This document shows, piece by piece, positions 13,796-20,361 of a DNA stretch of 20,361 nucleotides. Location: contig JANNSD010000070.1 in NCBI GenBank assembly GCA_031402225.1, positions 1 to 20,361 of the forward strand, given 5' to 3'. This DNA is from JAGGAG01 sp031402225. GTDB taxonomy: Bacteria; Gemmatimonadota; Gemmatimonadetes; Gemmatimonadales; GWC2-71-9. Below the pieces are notes generated by a model, which worked only from the letters and a program-made list of their open reading frames with translations, was not told where the DNA came from and ran no database searches. Positions within the stretch are counted from its first letter, which is position 1. Each line of letters opens with the position of its first letter. The position numbers and the translations under genes were made by a program.

Positions 13796-16195
13796 CTATG
13801 AGGTTGACGCAGCCGTCCCCGTCCCGATCTCGCCCATCGGGCTGATCTCGTCGGCGGTATAGCCGTAGACGTACGCGTAGTGCCGGTACGCCCCCTCGGC
13901 ACGGATATCGTTGAGCACCGCACCAAGCACTTCCACCGGAAGCCGGTCGAACAGCCGCAGCTTGGCCAGCGCGAACTCGCGGTCCGTCTCTCCAGCACGC
14001 AACACCAGCATCACGTTCTTGGTCAGCGTCGAAAGCACGAACGGATCGACGCCAGCACCCAGCGGCGGGCTGTCCACAATGACGCAGTCGTAGCGGCGCT
14101 GCAGCGTTGCCATCAGCTTCACCATCGCCTCGCTGCCCAGCATTTCAGGCCCGCGCTCGAAGCGCGTGCCGCACGGGATCATCGTCAGGTTCGGATGCCC
14201 GCCCGAACGCAGTACCTGTTCGATGTTCGCGGTGCCGCTGAGGCAGTCGAGCAGCCCTGGCTTCCGGTCTACACCGAAGCTGCGGTGCAGTTCGCCCCGC
14301 CGGATGTCGCCGTCGACCAGCACCACCTTGTAGCCCGACTCCGCGAAGCTCAGCGCCAGGTTGGCCGACACGAGCGACTTGCCATCACCCGGCCCGGGGC
14401 TGGAGATGGTGATCGTCACCGGTCCCTTCGCCGAGCCCAGCGTGTGGGTGACGTTCATGCGGATGGTGCGGAACGCCTCCACCACGTTGGCCGCTTCCTC
14501 GGGGCTCTGCGCCAGCTTGCCCCGGCGGCGGATCTGCGGCACCGCGCCCAGGATCGAGAGACCCAGTTCCTTCTCCACCTGGTCCGGGTAGCGGAACCGG
14601 CGATCGAACCGGTCGAGCAGGATGGCCAAGCCCAGGGCGAAGGCCAGACTGCCGAGTGCGCCCAGCGCGATCAGCCGCATGCGGTCATTCGCATCCGGCC
14701 GGGACGGCGGCACCGCGGGGTCGAGTACCCGCACGTCCGGAAGTGCGCTCGCCTCGGCCAGTTTCGCCTCTTCGAAGCGCTGCTGCAGGTTCCGGTACAG
14801 CCCCTCGGCGCCGAGCATCTCGCGGGTCAGCCGCTGTTCATTGATGGAGCGCTGTGGAATCGCCTGCAGGTCGCGCGATGACGTGGCGATCCGCGTGTCG
14901 ATGGCCCGCTCGGTCTGCTCCATCTGCCGCGTGAGCTGGCCAACCAGTCCCGGAATGAGGGCGCCGCGGAGGCCGCTGATCTTCTCCTCCAGTTCCTTCA
15001 CCGGCTTGTACTCGTCGGTGAATCGCTGCCGCATGACGCGCAGGCTTGCCTCGGCGCTCGAGAGGCTGTCGAGTGCCCGGCTGAGCTCCGGAGCGCCACG
15101 CACTGCTGGAATGGTCCGGAAGGCGTCGGTCGATGCCGATCCAGACGAGAACTGCCCCATGGCCGACGAGAGCGCCTCGCGATCCCGCGCGATCGAGTCC
15201 AGCCGGATCCTCTCGTCAAAGAACTGCCTGATGACCGTCGGCTGCGTTATGGTCAGGCCGGCGGCCACAGGCACATCGGACGGCAACGTGATTGTCTTGA
15301 CCCGGAAGGCCTCGAGCGCCGTTTCTGCGTCGCGCAGCTGGGCAGCGCTGTACTGGAGCTGTTCCTTCAACACGGCGGCCGTTTCCCGGAGCTTTGCGCG
15401 CTTGAGGTCGGCGGCCAGGGCGACGAACTGGGACGTGAGGCCGTTTACCACATCGGTGGCACGTTGCGGGTCATCTCCCGACAGCGATACGCGCATGAAG
15501 TTGCCATTGTCGGCCATTACCACGCGCAGCTTCTTGAGCAGGAGGGCTGAGGCATCGCGGTGCGAAGCGACCGTGAACTCGGCCTTCTGTCCGGGTTCAA
15601 GCGCACCCGGGCTGGGCACCCACGCAAAGCCGACTTCGCGGCCCAGGGAATCGTTGGCTGCGGCACGGTCTGCCACGCTGCCGTCATCGAGCAGGAGGCG
15701 GAAGGAGCCGGACGCAGCGTCGCGCTCCACCGTGTACCGGCCGGGGCGGAACCGCGTGGCCAGGGCAAAACCCTTGAGCAGCGCCGTGTCTCGCAAGCGG
15801 GCGGGGGTGACGAACAGCGCCTGCCGCTGTACTACCGAGTCGAGCACCGCGTTGGTGCGCAGGAGCTCCACCCACTGCACCGATTCGAGCAGCTCTGCCG
15901 CCCGGATCGGGCCGTTTCGGTCGGTCGGGGTCTCGATGTAAATCGTGGACGTGACGGTGTACTCGGGTTTCACGAAGCGGGATCCCAGCACGCTCAGGAC
16001 CGTACCCAGCACGGCCACCCCGATCACCAGCCAGCGGTACCGCTTGATTGCGGCAATAAACCGCTCCCACGGGATACCAGCCTCCGGCTCTTCGAGCGGT
16101 GGAAGCTGCCCTTGCCACGGAACCCCGGCGGCACCGGGGGCGGTAAGGTGAGCTCCTAGTACCGGCGTGATCGGACCGGTCAATTCGCTGGCCAT
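13796..16195 (-). CDS. Wzc-type chain-length regulator fused to a BY-kinase (tyrosine autokinase)
   Basis: 799 residues. The order is: a Pro-rich cytoplasmic leader (1-45); membrane helix 1 (about 55-71); a Wzz-type periplasmic region with coiled coils (about 260-300 and 375-480); a Pro-rich LDPAVPPSRP (491-500); membrane helix 2 (about 507-527); and a cytoplasmic ATPase. The kinase has Walker A SSPGPGDGKSLVSANLAL (598-615), Walker A' VVLVDGDIRRG (624-634) and Walker B CVIVDSPPLG (704-713). A C-terminal tyrosine cluster (Y770, 773, 775, 777, 779) is the probable autophosphorylation site. This family sets polymer length and drives export with the Wza-like protein. ATG 16195 has a perfect AAGGAG at 16201-16206, five bases upstream. 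A candidate sigma54 promoter lies about 55 bases upstream of the start. The gene stands alone, facing the sigma54 activator. Confidence 0.95.
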   Translation of the reverse strand: MASELTGPITPVLGAHLTAPGAAGVPWQGQLPPLEEPEAGIPWERFIAAIKRYRWLVIGVAVLGTVLSVLGSRFVKPEYTVTSTIYIETPTDRNGPIRAAELLESVQWVELLRTNAVLDSVVQRQALFVTPARLRDTALLKGFALATRFRPGRYTVERDAASGSFRLLLDDGSVADRAAANDSLGREVGFAWVPSPGALEPGQKAEFTVASHRDASALLLKKLRVVMADNGNFMRVSLSGDDPQRATDVVNGLTSQFVALAADLKRAKLRETAAVLKEQLQYSAAQLRDAETALEAFRVKTITLPSDVPVAAGLTITQPTVIRQFFDERIRLDSIARDREALSSAMGQFSSGSASTDAFRTIPAVRGAPELSRALDSLSSAEASLRVMRQRFTDEYKPVKELEEKISGLRGALIPGLVGQLTRQMEQTERAIDTRIATSSRDLQAIPQRSINEQRLTREMLGAEGLYRNLQQRFEEAKLAEASALPDVRVLDPAVPPSRPDANDRMRLIALGALGSLAFALGLAILLDRFDRRFRYPDQVEKELGLSILGAVPQIRRRGKLAQSPEEAANVVEAFRTIRMNVTHTLGSAKGPVTITISSPGPGDGKSLVSANLALSFAESGYKVVLVDGDIRRGELHRSFGVDRKPGLLDCLSGTANIEQVLRSGGHPNLTMIPCGTRFERGPEMLGSEAMVKLMATLQRRYDCVIVDSPPLGAGVDPFVLSTLTKNVMLVLRAGETDREFALAKLRLFDRLPVEVLGAVLNDIRAEGAYRHYAYVYGYTADEISPMGEIGTGTAASTS

Positions 16196-16261
16196 GCAGT
16201 CTCCTTGAGAATTCCACCCCGGGGCGGGCGGTCTGACTTGAAGCGTTCGGCGGCGGAAAAT

Positions 16262-16277
16262 CGCAAGACCGGTACCC
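16262..16277 (-). promoter_or_regulatory. Candidate sigma54 promoter for the Wzc-like gene
   Basis: On the minus strand GGGTACC, four bases, TTGCG: the GG (16276-16275) and GC (16264-16263) are exactly ten bases apart and TTGC is intact, but several -24 flanking positions deviate. Expected start near 16251, giving a leader of about 55 bases with an AAGGAG site. Weaker than the opposing site; supported by the symmetric layout. Confidence 0.4.
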
Positions 16278-16298
16278 GAACTGACCCCGCCGCCTGCG

Positions 16299-16347
16299 GG
16301 AGCACCGAATCACCCAATCCGTTACCCCGGTAGCGTTTAGGTGCTCC
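16299..16347. promoter_or_regulatory. Inverted repeats centred between the divergent sigma54 sites (possible activator binding site)
   Basis: GGAGCACC (16299-16306) and GGTGCTCC (16340-16347) are exact inverted copies. Between them TACC-CC-GGTA (16323-16332) forms a second dyad whose centre falls at the midpoint of the two sigma54-like promoters. NtrC-type activators bind such dyads upstream of their promoters. Binding is inference only. Confidence 0.4.
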
Positions 16348-16378
16348 TGGCCCACCTTAATGTGTGGCGCCATCGCAT

Positions 16379-16394
16379 CGGCATGTTGCTTGCT
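16379..16394 (+). promoter_or_regulatory. Strong candidate sigma54 promoter for the NtrC-type regulator gene
   Basis: CGGCATG, four bases, TTGCT: ten of the twelve core positions of TGGCACG-N4-TTGCW match, with GG at 16380-16381 and GC at 16392-16393. The five bases before it (CGCAT) and the base three after it also fit the extended consensus. Transcription would start near 16405, about 119 bases before ATG 16524. It implies positive autoregulation by the gene's own product. Confidence 0.6.
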
Positions 16395-16428
16395 TGTCGC
16401 ATGGTACAGGAATATCAGGCAAACCTGC

Positions 16429-16457
16429 TTGACGCACGCAACAGGGGCGGCTACTGT
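16429..16457 (+). promoter_or_regulatory. Possible sigma70-type promoter for the regulator gene
   Basis: TTGACG (16429-16434), a 17-base spacer, then TACTGT (16452-16457). The -35 matches five of six positions, the -10 only three. It could give basal expression of the regulator below the sigma54 site, with a leader of about 60 bases. Confidence 0.35.
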
Positions 16458-16523
16458 GACCGAGCAACCGTACCGCAAATTTTGCAGGCGCAAGACACCC
16501 CGGAGCCGACGCTGACAACTCTC

Positions 16524-18023
16524 ATGGAGGTGTCCGAAGCCACCCGCGACCCGCTGGCCATCCCCGCCGAGGTGAAGGCCAGCATCCGTATTCTCATTAT
16601 CGACGACGAGCGCACCCTTCGCGAAAGCTGCGCGTCGGTGCTGCAGGCCGATGGGTACAACGTCACGACGATTGGCCGGGGCGAGGAGGCGCTGGAGACG
16701 GTGCGGCGGCGGAAGTTCGACATCGTGCTGGTGGACCTGTACATGTCCCAGGTCAGCGGTCTCGACATCCTGAAGGGCATCCTCGCCGAGAGCAAAGATA
16801 CCATCGTTGTGGTGATGACCGGCAATCCCAGCGTCACGAGCAGCATCGAGGCGCTGCGCATTGGTGCCTGGGACTACCTCCCCAAGCCATTCTCGGCCAC
16901 GCACCTGCACGTGCTCATCGGACGTGCCTCGCATGCCGTCATGGTCTCGCGCGAAACGCGCGAGCTCCGGCTTCAGCTGCAGCAGCAGCACGGCAATAGC
17001 GACAAGTTCGCCCTGATCGGCATCGCCCCGGCCTTCCGGAAGGCGGTCGAACTGGCCCGGAAGGTGGCGCCGACCGACGCCTCCGTGCTCATCAGTGGCG
17101 AGAGCGGCACCGGCAAGGAAGTCATCGCCCAGCTCATCCATCAGTCGAGCCGCCGCGCCACCAAGACGCTGGTCGCGATCAACTGCGCCGCGCTCCCCGA
17201 GCAGTTGCTCGAGTCGGAGATGTTCGGCCACCGGAAGGGCGCGTTCACCGGCGCCGACCGCGACAAGCCCGGCCTGCTCGAGACGGCGAACGGTGGCACG
17301 CTCTTCCTCGATGAGCTGACCGAAATGTCGCTGCCGCTCCAGGCAAAGTTGCTGCGGGTCATCCAGGATGGGGTAGTGCGCCGGGTCGGCAGCGAGCAGG
17401 CTGAAGGCGTGGTGGATGTCCGGTTCATCTCCGCCACCAACCGGGAACCCCTTGAGGCGGTGGAGCAGGGTGTGTTGCGCAACGACCTGTACTACCGCCT
17501 TCGCGTGGTGCCGATCAAGCTTCCGCCCCTGCGGCAACGCCAGGAGGATATCCCCCTCCTGGCCGCCCATTTCCTCACCTACTACTGGCAGCGGCATCGC
17601 CAGGTGGGCGAACGGATTCCCAAGCTGTCGGAGGGCGCCATCGCGTTCCTCCGTTCTCGGCCCTGGCGGGGCAACGTGCGCGAGCTGCAGAACGTCATCG
17701 AGCATGTCGCCGTGCTGGCCGAGCCGGAGCAGGTGATCCAGCCGAACGACATTCCGCTGTATGAGGACTCGCCGGACTGGACCCCACCCGAGCCGGCCGC
17801 CGTGGCGGCCACGTCTTTTGCCGCGGGTATCGACGAGGCCTTTCACGTAGCCAAGGACCGGCTCATCGGTCAGTTCGAGCGGGAGTACCTCACGCGACTC
17901 GTCGCCCGGGCCGGCGGCAACATGTCGAAGGCGGCGCGGCTGGCCGGTATCGATCGCACCACGCTCTATCGCCTCATGGACAAGCACGGGCTCGCCAAGG
18001 CCGACACCGGGGAACCGGAGTGA
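16524..18023 (+). CDS. NtrC-family response regulator, sigma54-dependent activator
   Basis: 499 residues from ATG 16524. The receiver domain (about 22-140) has ILIIDDE (Asp27, Asp28), phospho-acceptor Asp71 in VLVDLYMSQ, Thr99 and Lys121, all intact. The AAA+ domain (about 163-400) has Walker A SGESGTGKE (191-199), GAFTGA (239-244), which contacts sigma54, Walker B TLFLDEL (259-265), arginine-finger region RNDLYYRLR (319-327) and RPWRGNVRELQN (379-390). A Fis-type helix-turn-helix closes the protein (about 464-490: GGNMSKAARLAGIDRTTLYRLM). It should open sigma54 promoters when phosphorylated. An in-frame extension to 16341 covers both promoter candidates and lacks domain similarity, so it was not used; no good ribosome binding site decides the start. 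The kinase gene overlaps its stop as GTGA. Probable targets are in this locus. Confidence 0.93.
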   Translation: MEVSEATRDPLAIPAEVKASIRILIIDDERTLRESCASVLQADGYNVTTIGRGEEALETVRRRKFDIVLVDLYMSQVSGLDILKGILAESKDTIVVVMTGNPSVTSSIEALRIGAWDYLPKPFSATHLHVLIGRASHAVMVSRETRELRLQLQQQHGNSDKFALIGIAPAFRKAVELARKVAPTDASVLISGESGTGKEVIAQLIHQSSRRATKTLVAINCAALPEQLLESEMFGHRKGAFTGADRDKPGLLETANGGTLFLDELTEMSLPLQAKLLRVIQDGVVRRVGSEQAEGVVDVRFISATNREPLEAVEQGVLRNDLYYRLRVVPIKLPPLRQRQEDIPLLAAHFLTYYWQRHRQVGERIPKLSEGAIAFLRSRPWRGNVRELQNVIEHVAVLAEPEQVIQPNDIPLYEDSPDWTPPEPAAVAATSFAAGIDEAFHVAKDRLIGQFEREYLTRLVARAGGNMSKAARLAGIDRTTLYRLMDKHGLAKADTGEPE

Positions 18024-19117
18024 GTTCCGGGGCCATCGCCACGACGGCGCCCGACACGCTGGTCGCCCCACCCCTGCTCGAAGCGCTCAGGCAGGCCGCA
18101 ATCGAAACTGAGGCGGAGTCCCGTCGCCTGCTGCATCATGCCGGTACCGCGGAGGAAATGACCCAACTCCTCCGCGACATCGGGAACGCGGTGCGCTCCG
18201 GCCTCGTCCGGGATGCGGGCGAGTGTCCGCCGCTCCCGCGCAGCATTCTCGCGCGCGCCCTGCTGGGTCTCCTCCGTCATCGCCTCACGGCCATCCTCGA
18301 GGGGTGGCCATCGCCGCTCGATGCGCAGCAGGTCGTGCGCCTCTTCGCCGCCGTGGAGCGCGTTGCCGACGCGCTGGAACCCGACTGGTCCGGGCACTTT
18401 GCCGATCGCCTCTCCGGCCATGATGGCCTGGAGCTGGTGGTGGAAGTGGCGCACGATCTCCGGTCGCCGCTGACGTCGATCCTCTTCCTGGCGGAAACGT
18501 TGCAGCGCGGTCGCAGCGGCCCCCTGACCGAGGTCCAGGAGCGCCAGCTGGGGCTCATCTACAGTGCCGCCTTCGGGCTCAGCACCGTGGCGAGCGATGT
18601 CATCGAGCTCGCGCGCGGTGGCGATCGCCTGGTCGACCTCGAGCCGGTCCCCTTCTCGATAACGGACATCTTCGAGTCCGTCCGTGACATCGTGCTGCCC
18701 ATCGCCGAGGAAAAGGGACTTGCCGTCAACCTGAGCCCTCCGGACGCCGACTTCCACATCGGCCACCCCGTCGCCCTGAGTCGCGTGCTCCTCAACCTCA
18801 CCACCAACGCCCTCAAGTTCACCAACGAGGGGCTGGTCGAGGTGAAGGGCACCAACCTGGATGGAAGCCGGATCGAGTTCTCCGTGCGCGATACCGGTCG
18901 CGGTATTCCGCCCCAGGCTATGGCCACGCTGTACGAACCCTTTCGCCGGCGGCAGCGCCAGGCCGAGTACGCCTTCTCCGGGTCGGGCCTGGGGCTCTCC
19001 ATCTGCCGCAAGCTGGTCGAGGCGATGCACTCGACCATGCAGGTGGAAACCGAGCCGGGGAAGGGCACCCGCTTCTATTTCGCGCTTGACCTTCCGCGAT
19101 CCAGCCACGGCGGGTAG
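18020..19117 (+). CDS. Soluble sensor histidine kinase
   Basis: 365 residues, no signal peptide or membrane helix, so it acts in the cytoplasm. The first 130 residues are helical and match no domain I recognise; they may be a sensing or dimer region. The kinase core has the H-box VEVAHDLRSPLTSILFLAE (His145), N-box LNLTTNALKFTNEG (Asn263), G1 RDTGRGI (290-296) and G2 GSGLGLSICRKLVE (321-334). It should autophosphorylate and pass phosphate to the NtrC-type regulator encoded just upstream. The start is GTG 18020, overlapping that gene's stop as GTGA, a strong sign of coupled translation. The signal it senses is unknown. The receiver-only protein at 13271 might be a second partner. Confidence 0.9.
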   Translation: MSSGAIATTAPDTLVAPPLLEALRQAAIETEAESRRLLHHAGTAEEMTQLLRDIGNAVRSGLVRDAGECPPLPRSILARALLGLLRHRLTAILEGWPSPLDAQQVVRLFAAVERVADALEPDWSGHFADRLSGHDGLELVVEVAHDLRSPLTSILFLAETLQRGRSGPLTEVQERQLGLIYSAAFGLSTVASDVIELARGGDRLVDLEPVPFSITDIFESVRDIVLPIAEEKGLAVNLSPPDADFHIGHPVALSRVLLNLTTNALKFTNEGLVEVKGTNLDGSRIEFSVRDTGRGIPPQAMATLYEPFRRRQRQAEYAFSGSGLGLSICRKLVEAMHSTMQVETEPGKGTRFYFALDLPRSSHGG

Positions 19118-19138
19118 GTCCCTGCCGCGCTCCCGCTG

Positions 19139-20218
19139 ATGTCCCGCCTCCTGCACGTCGTCGGCGCCCGGCCGAACTTCATGAAGATGGCGCCGATCCT
19201 GCGCGCGCCGTCACCGCGGCCGGTCGAGCACATCATCGTGCATACCGGCCAGCACTACGATGCGGCGATGAGCGACGCCTTCTTCCGCGACCTGGCACTC
19301 CCCGCTCCCGACGTGAACCTGGGCGTGGGTTCGGGCTCGCATGCCGCGCAGACCGGGAAGATGCTCATCGACCTCGAACCGGTGTTCGATCGCTACGCCC
19401 CCGACTGGATCGTCGTCTACGGCGACGTGAACTCGACGCTCGCGGCGGCGCTGGTGGGGCAGAAGAAGGGGATGCAGGTGGCGCATGTGGAGGCCGGTGT
19501 GCGGAGCTTTGACCGCGCCATGCCGGAAGAGGTGAATCGCGTGTTGACCGACCAGCTGGCCGATATCTGCCTCACCCCTGGCGCGACTGCCGACCGCAAC
19601 CTGCGCCGCGAGGGCATTCCCGACGAACGGATCTGTACCGTCGGCAATGTCATGGTCGATACGCTGCTGGCGCTCCGCCCGAGTGCCGCACGGCTGGGCG
19701 TGCCCGCGCAGATGGGCATCGCCACGGGAGACTACGCCGTCGCCACCTTCCATCGCGCCGGCAACGTGGATGATCCGGTCACCCTGGCGGCGCTGCTCGC
19801 CGGGTTGGCCCACGTTGCCCGGGTCATGCCGGTGCTGTTCCTGGTGCACCCCCGCACCCGCCAGCGCATCAAGGACTTTGGCCTCGAGGACAAGGCGCCG
19901 GGGGTGCGGCTGCTCGATCCGGTCGGCTACCTCGAGACGGTGGGGCTGGTTGAGCGTGCGGCGCTGGTGCTCACTGACTCCGGTGGCCTTCAGGTCGAGA
20001 CCACCATTCTCGGGGTGCCCTGCCTCACCGCGCGCCCGAATACCGAGTGGACCGAAACCATCGAGAGCGGCACCAACCGCCTGGTGGCGCCGACGCTCGA
20101 GGCGATCGTCGCGGCCTTTGCCGTGGTGCGGGCCGAGCGCCGCGCAGCCGCGCCGCCCCCGCGCCCACCGCTCTGGGACGGCCACGCCGCCGAGCGGATC
20201 ATGGCGCTCCTCCAATAG
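19139..20218 (+). CDS. wecB: UDP-N-acetylglucosamine 2-epimerase (non-hydrolysing)
   Basis: 359 residues, family length. Motifs: VGARPNFMKMAPIL (8-21), HTGQHYDAAMSDAFF, VYGDVNSTLAAAL, VAHVEAGVRSFDRAMPEEVNR, TFHRAGNVDD, LTDSGGLQVET and RPNTEWTETIESGTNRLV. These include the residues lining the UDP-GlcNAc and catalytic sites. The enzyme interconverts UDP-GlcNAc and UDP-ManNAc in the cytoplasm, so the polymer may contain ManNAc or a derivative such as ManNAcA. VGARPN replaces the commoner GTRPE opening, a normal variant. The start is ATG 19139, 21 bases after the kinase stop, with no visible ribosome binding site, so it may depend on readthrough from the two-component genes. The G of its TAG stop is the first base of the tandem repeat array. 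Confidence 0.94.
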   Translation: MSRLLHVVGARPNFMKMAPILRAPSPRPVEHIIVHTGQHYDAAMSDAFFRDLALPAPDVNLGVGSGSHAAQTGKMLIDLEPVFDRYAPDWIVVYGDVNSTLAAALVGQKKGMQVAHVEAGVRSFDRAMPEEVNRVLTDQLADICLTPGATADRNLRREGIPDERICTVGNVMVDTLLALRPSAARLGVPAQMGIATGDYAVATFHRAGNVDDPVTLAALLAGLAHVARVMPVLFLVHPRTRQRIKDFGLEDKAPGVRLLDPVGYLETVGLVERAALVLTDSGGLQVETTILGVPCLTARPNTEWTETIESGTNRLVAPTLEAIVAAFAVVRAERRAAAPPPRPPLWDGHAAERIMALLQ

Positions 20219-20310
20219 TCATCCTGAGCGCCCGACTGTCATCCTGAGCGCCCGACTGTCATCCTGAGCGCCCGACTGTCATCCTGAGCGCCCGACTGTC
20301 ATCCTGAGCG
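20218..20310. repeat. 20-base tandem repeat array, 4.65 copies
   Basis: Four perfect copies of GTCATCCTGAGCGCCCGACT start at 20218, 20238, 20258 and 20278. A fifth, 13-base partial copy at 20298-20310 continues into the inverted repeat. There are no spacers between copies, so this is not a CRISPR array. Copies are identical, suggesting recent expansion. Confidence 0.97.
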
Positions 20311-20361
20311 GAGCGAAGGATCGGTTGACCGTTGGGCGATCCTTCGCTGCGCTCAGGATGA
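20299..20361. repeat. 24-base inverted repeat with 15-base loop
   Basis: Left arm 20299-20322 and right arm 20338-20361 pair at 23 of 24 positions (one mismatch at the thirteenth base); the loop is 20323-20337. The arms carry TCATCCTGAGC and GCGAAGGATC, a dispersed intergenic repeat type seen in several high-GC phyla. It can form a long hairpin and may act as the terminator for the regulator-kinase-epimerase genes. The right arm ends exactly at the window edge, so it may extend further. Confidence 0.9.

Noticed and set aside
16341..16523. N-terminal extension of the sigma54 activator
   Set aside because: Overlaps both promoter candidates and has no domain similarity; the receiver domain begins about 20 residues after ATG 16524.
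15684..18071. 795-codon minus-strand open frame antisense to the sigma54 activator
   Set aside because: The activator has every expected motif, while the antisense product has none and also runs through the promoter region and out of frame into the Wzc-like gene.
20218..20310. Possible CRISPR array
   Set aside because: Units are directly adjacent with no variable spacers, and no cas genes are present.

Overview
The window is high-GC, densely packed bacterial DNA that reads as part of a surface-polysaccharide (exopolysaccharide or capsule) locus. GTG starts are common, as are 1-4 base stop/start overlaps. The gene content, base composition and the CATCCTGAGCG...GAAGGATC repeat family at the right edge suggest a Gemmatimonadota-like soil or aquatic bacterium. 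That assignment is inference; there is no rRNA or other marker gene here.

Left part (1-3364, minus strand): an apparent operon for a GT39-like membrane glycosyltransferase, a Wzx-type flippase and the start of a GT-B glycosyltransferase that runs off the left edge. A divergent acyltransferase-3 gene follows at 3365-4507; its end overlaps the end of scoB by 32 bases. Next comes a minus-strand cluster (8555 down to 4476) with a zinc-ribbon methyltransferase, HMG-CoA lyase, a GT2 glycosyltransferase, and the A and B subunits of a succinyl-CoA:3-ketoacid CoA-transferase. HMG-CoA lyase makes acetoacetate and the CoA-transferase activates it, so a short catabolic route is translationally interleaved with two genes of glycan type.

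Middle (8556-13714): a plus-strand pair of glycosyltransferases (GT4, then GT2; TAATG overlap) faces a minus-strand trio: a 67-residue zinc-ribbon protein, a Wza-like export protein, and the sugar-1-phosphate transferase that starts lipid-linked assembly. A receiver-only protein with altered key residues follows at 13271-13714.

Right part (13715-20361): a Wzc-type chain-length regulator/tyrosine kinase on the minus strand is divergent from an NtrC-type sigma54 activator, which is followed by a soluble histidine kinase and a WecB-type UDP-GlcNAc 2-epimerase. The 328-base gap between the Wzc-like and activator genes holds a strong sigma54-type -24/-12 motif facing the activator, a weaker one facing the kinase gene, and inverted repeats nearly centred between them. 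A third sigma54-like site lies before the GT4 gene at 8762. The simplest reading is that a cytoplasmic two-component sigma54 system controls this polysaccharide locus and possibly itself. The window ends in a 20-base tandem repeat array running into a 24-base inverted repeat. No Wzy polymerase, tRNA, rRNA, CRISPR array or transposase was seen.
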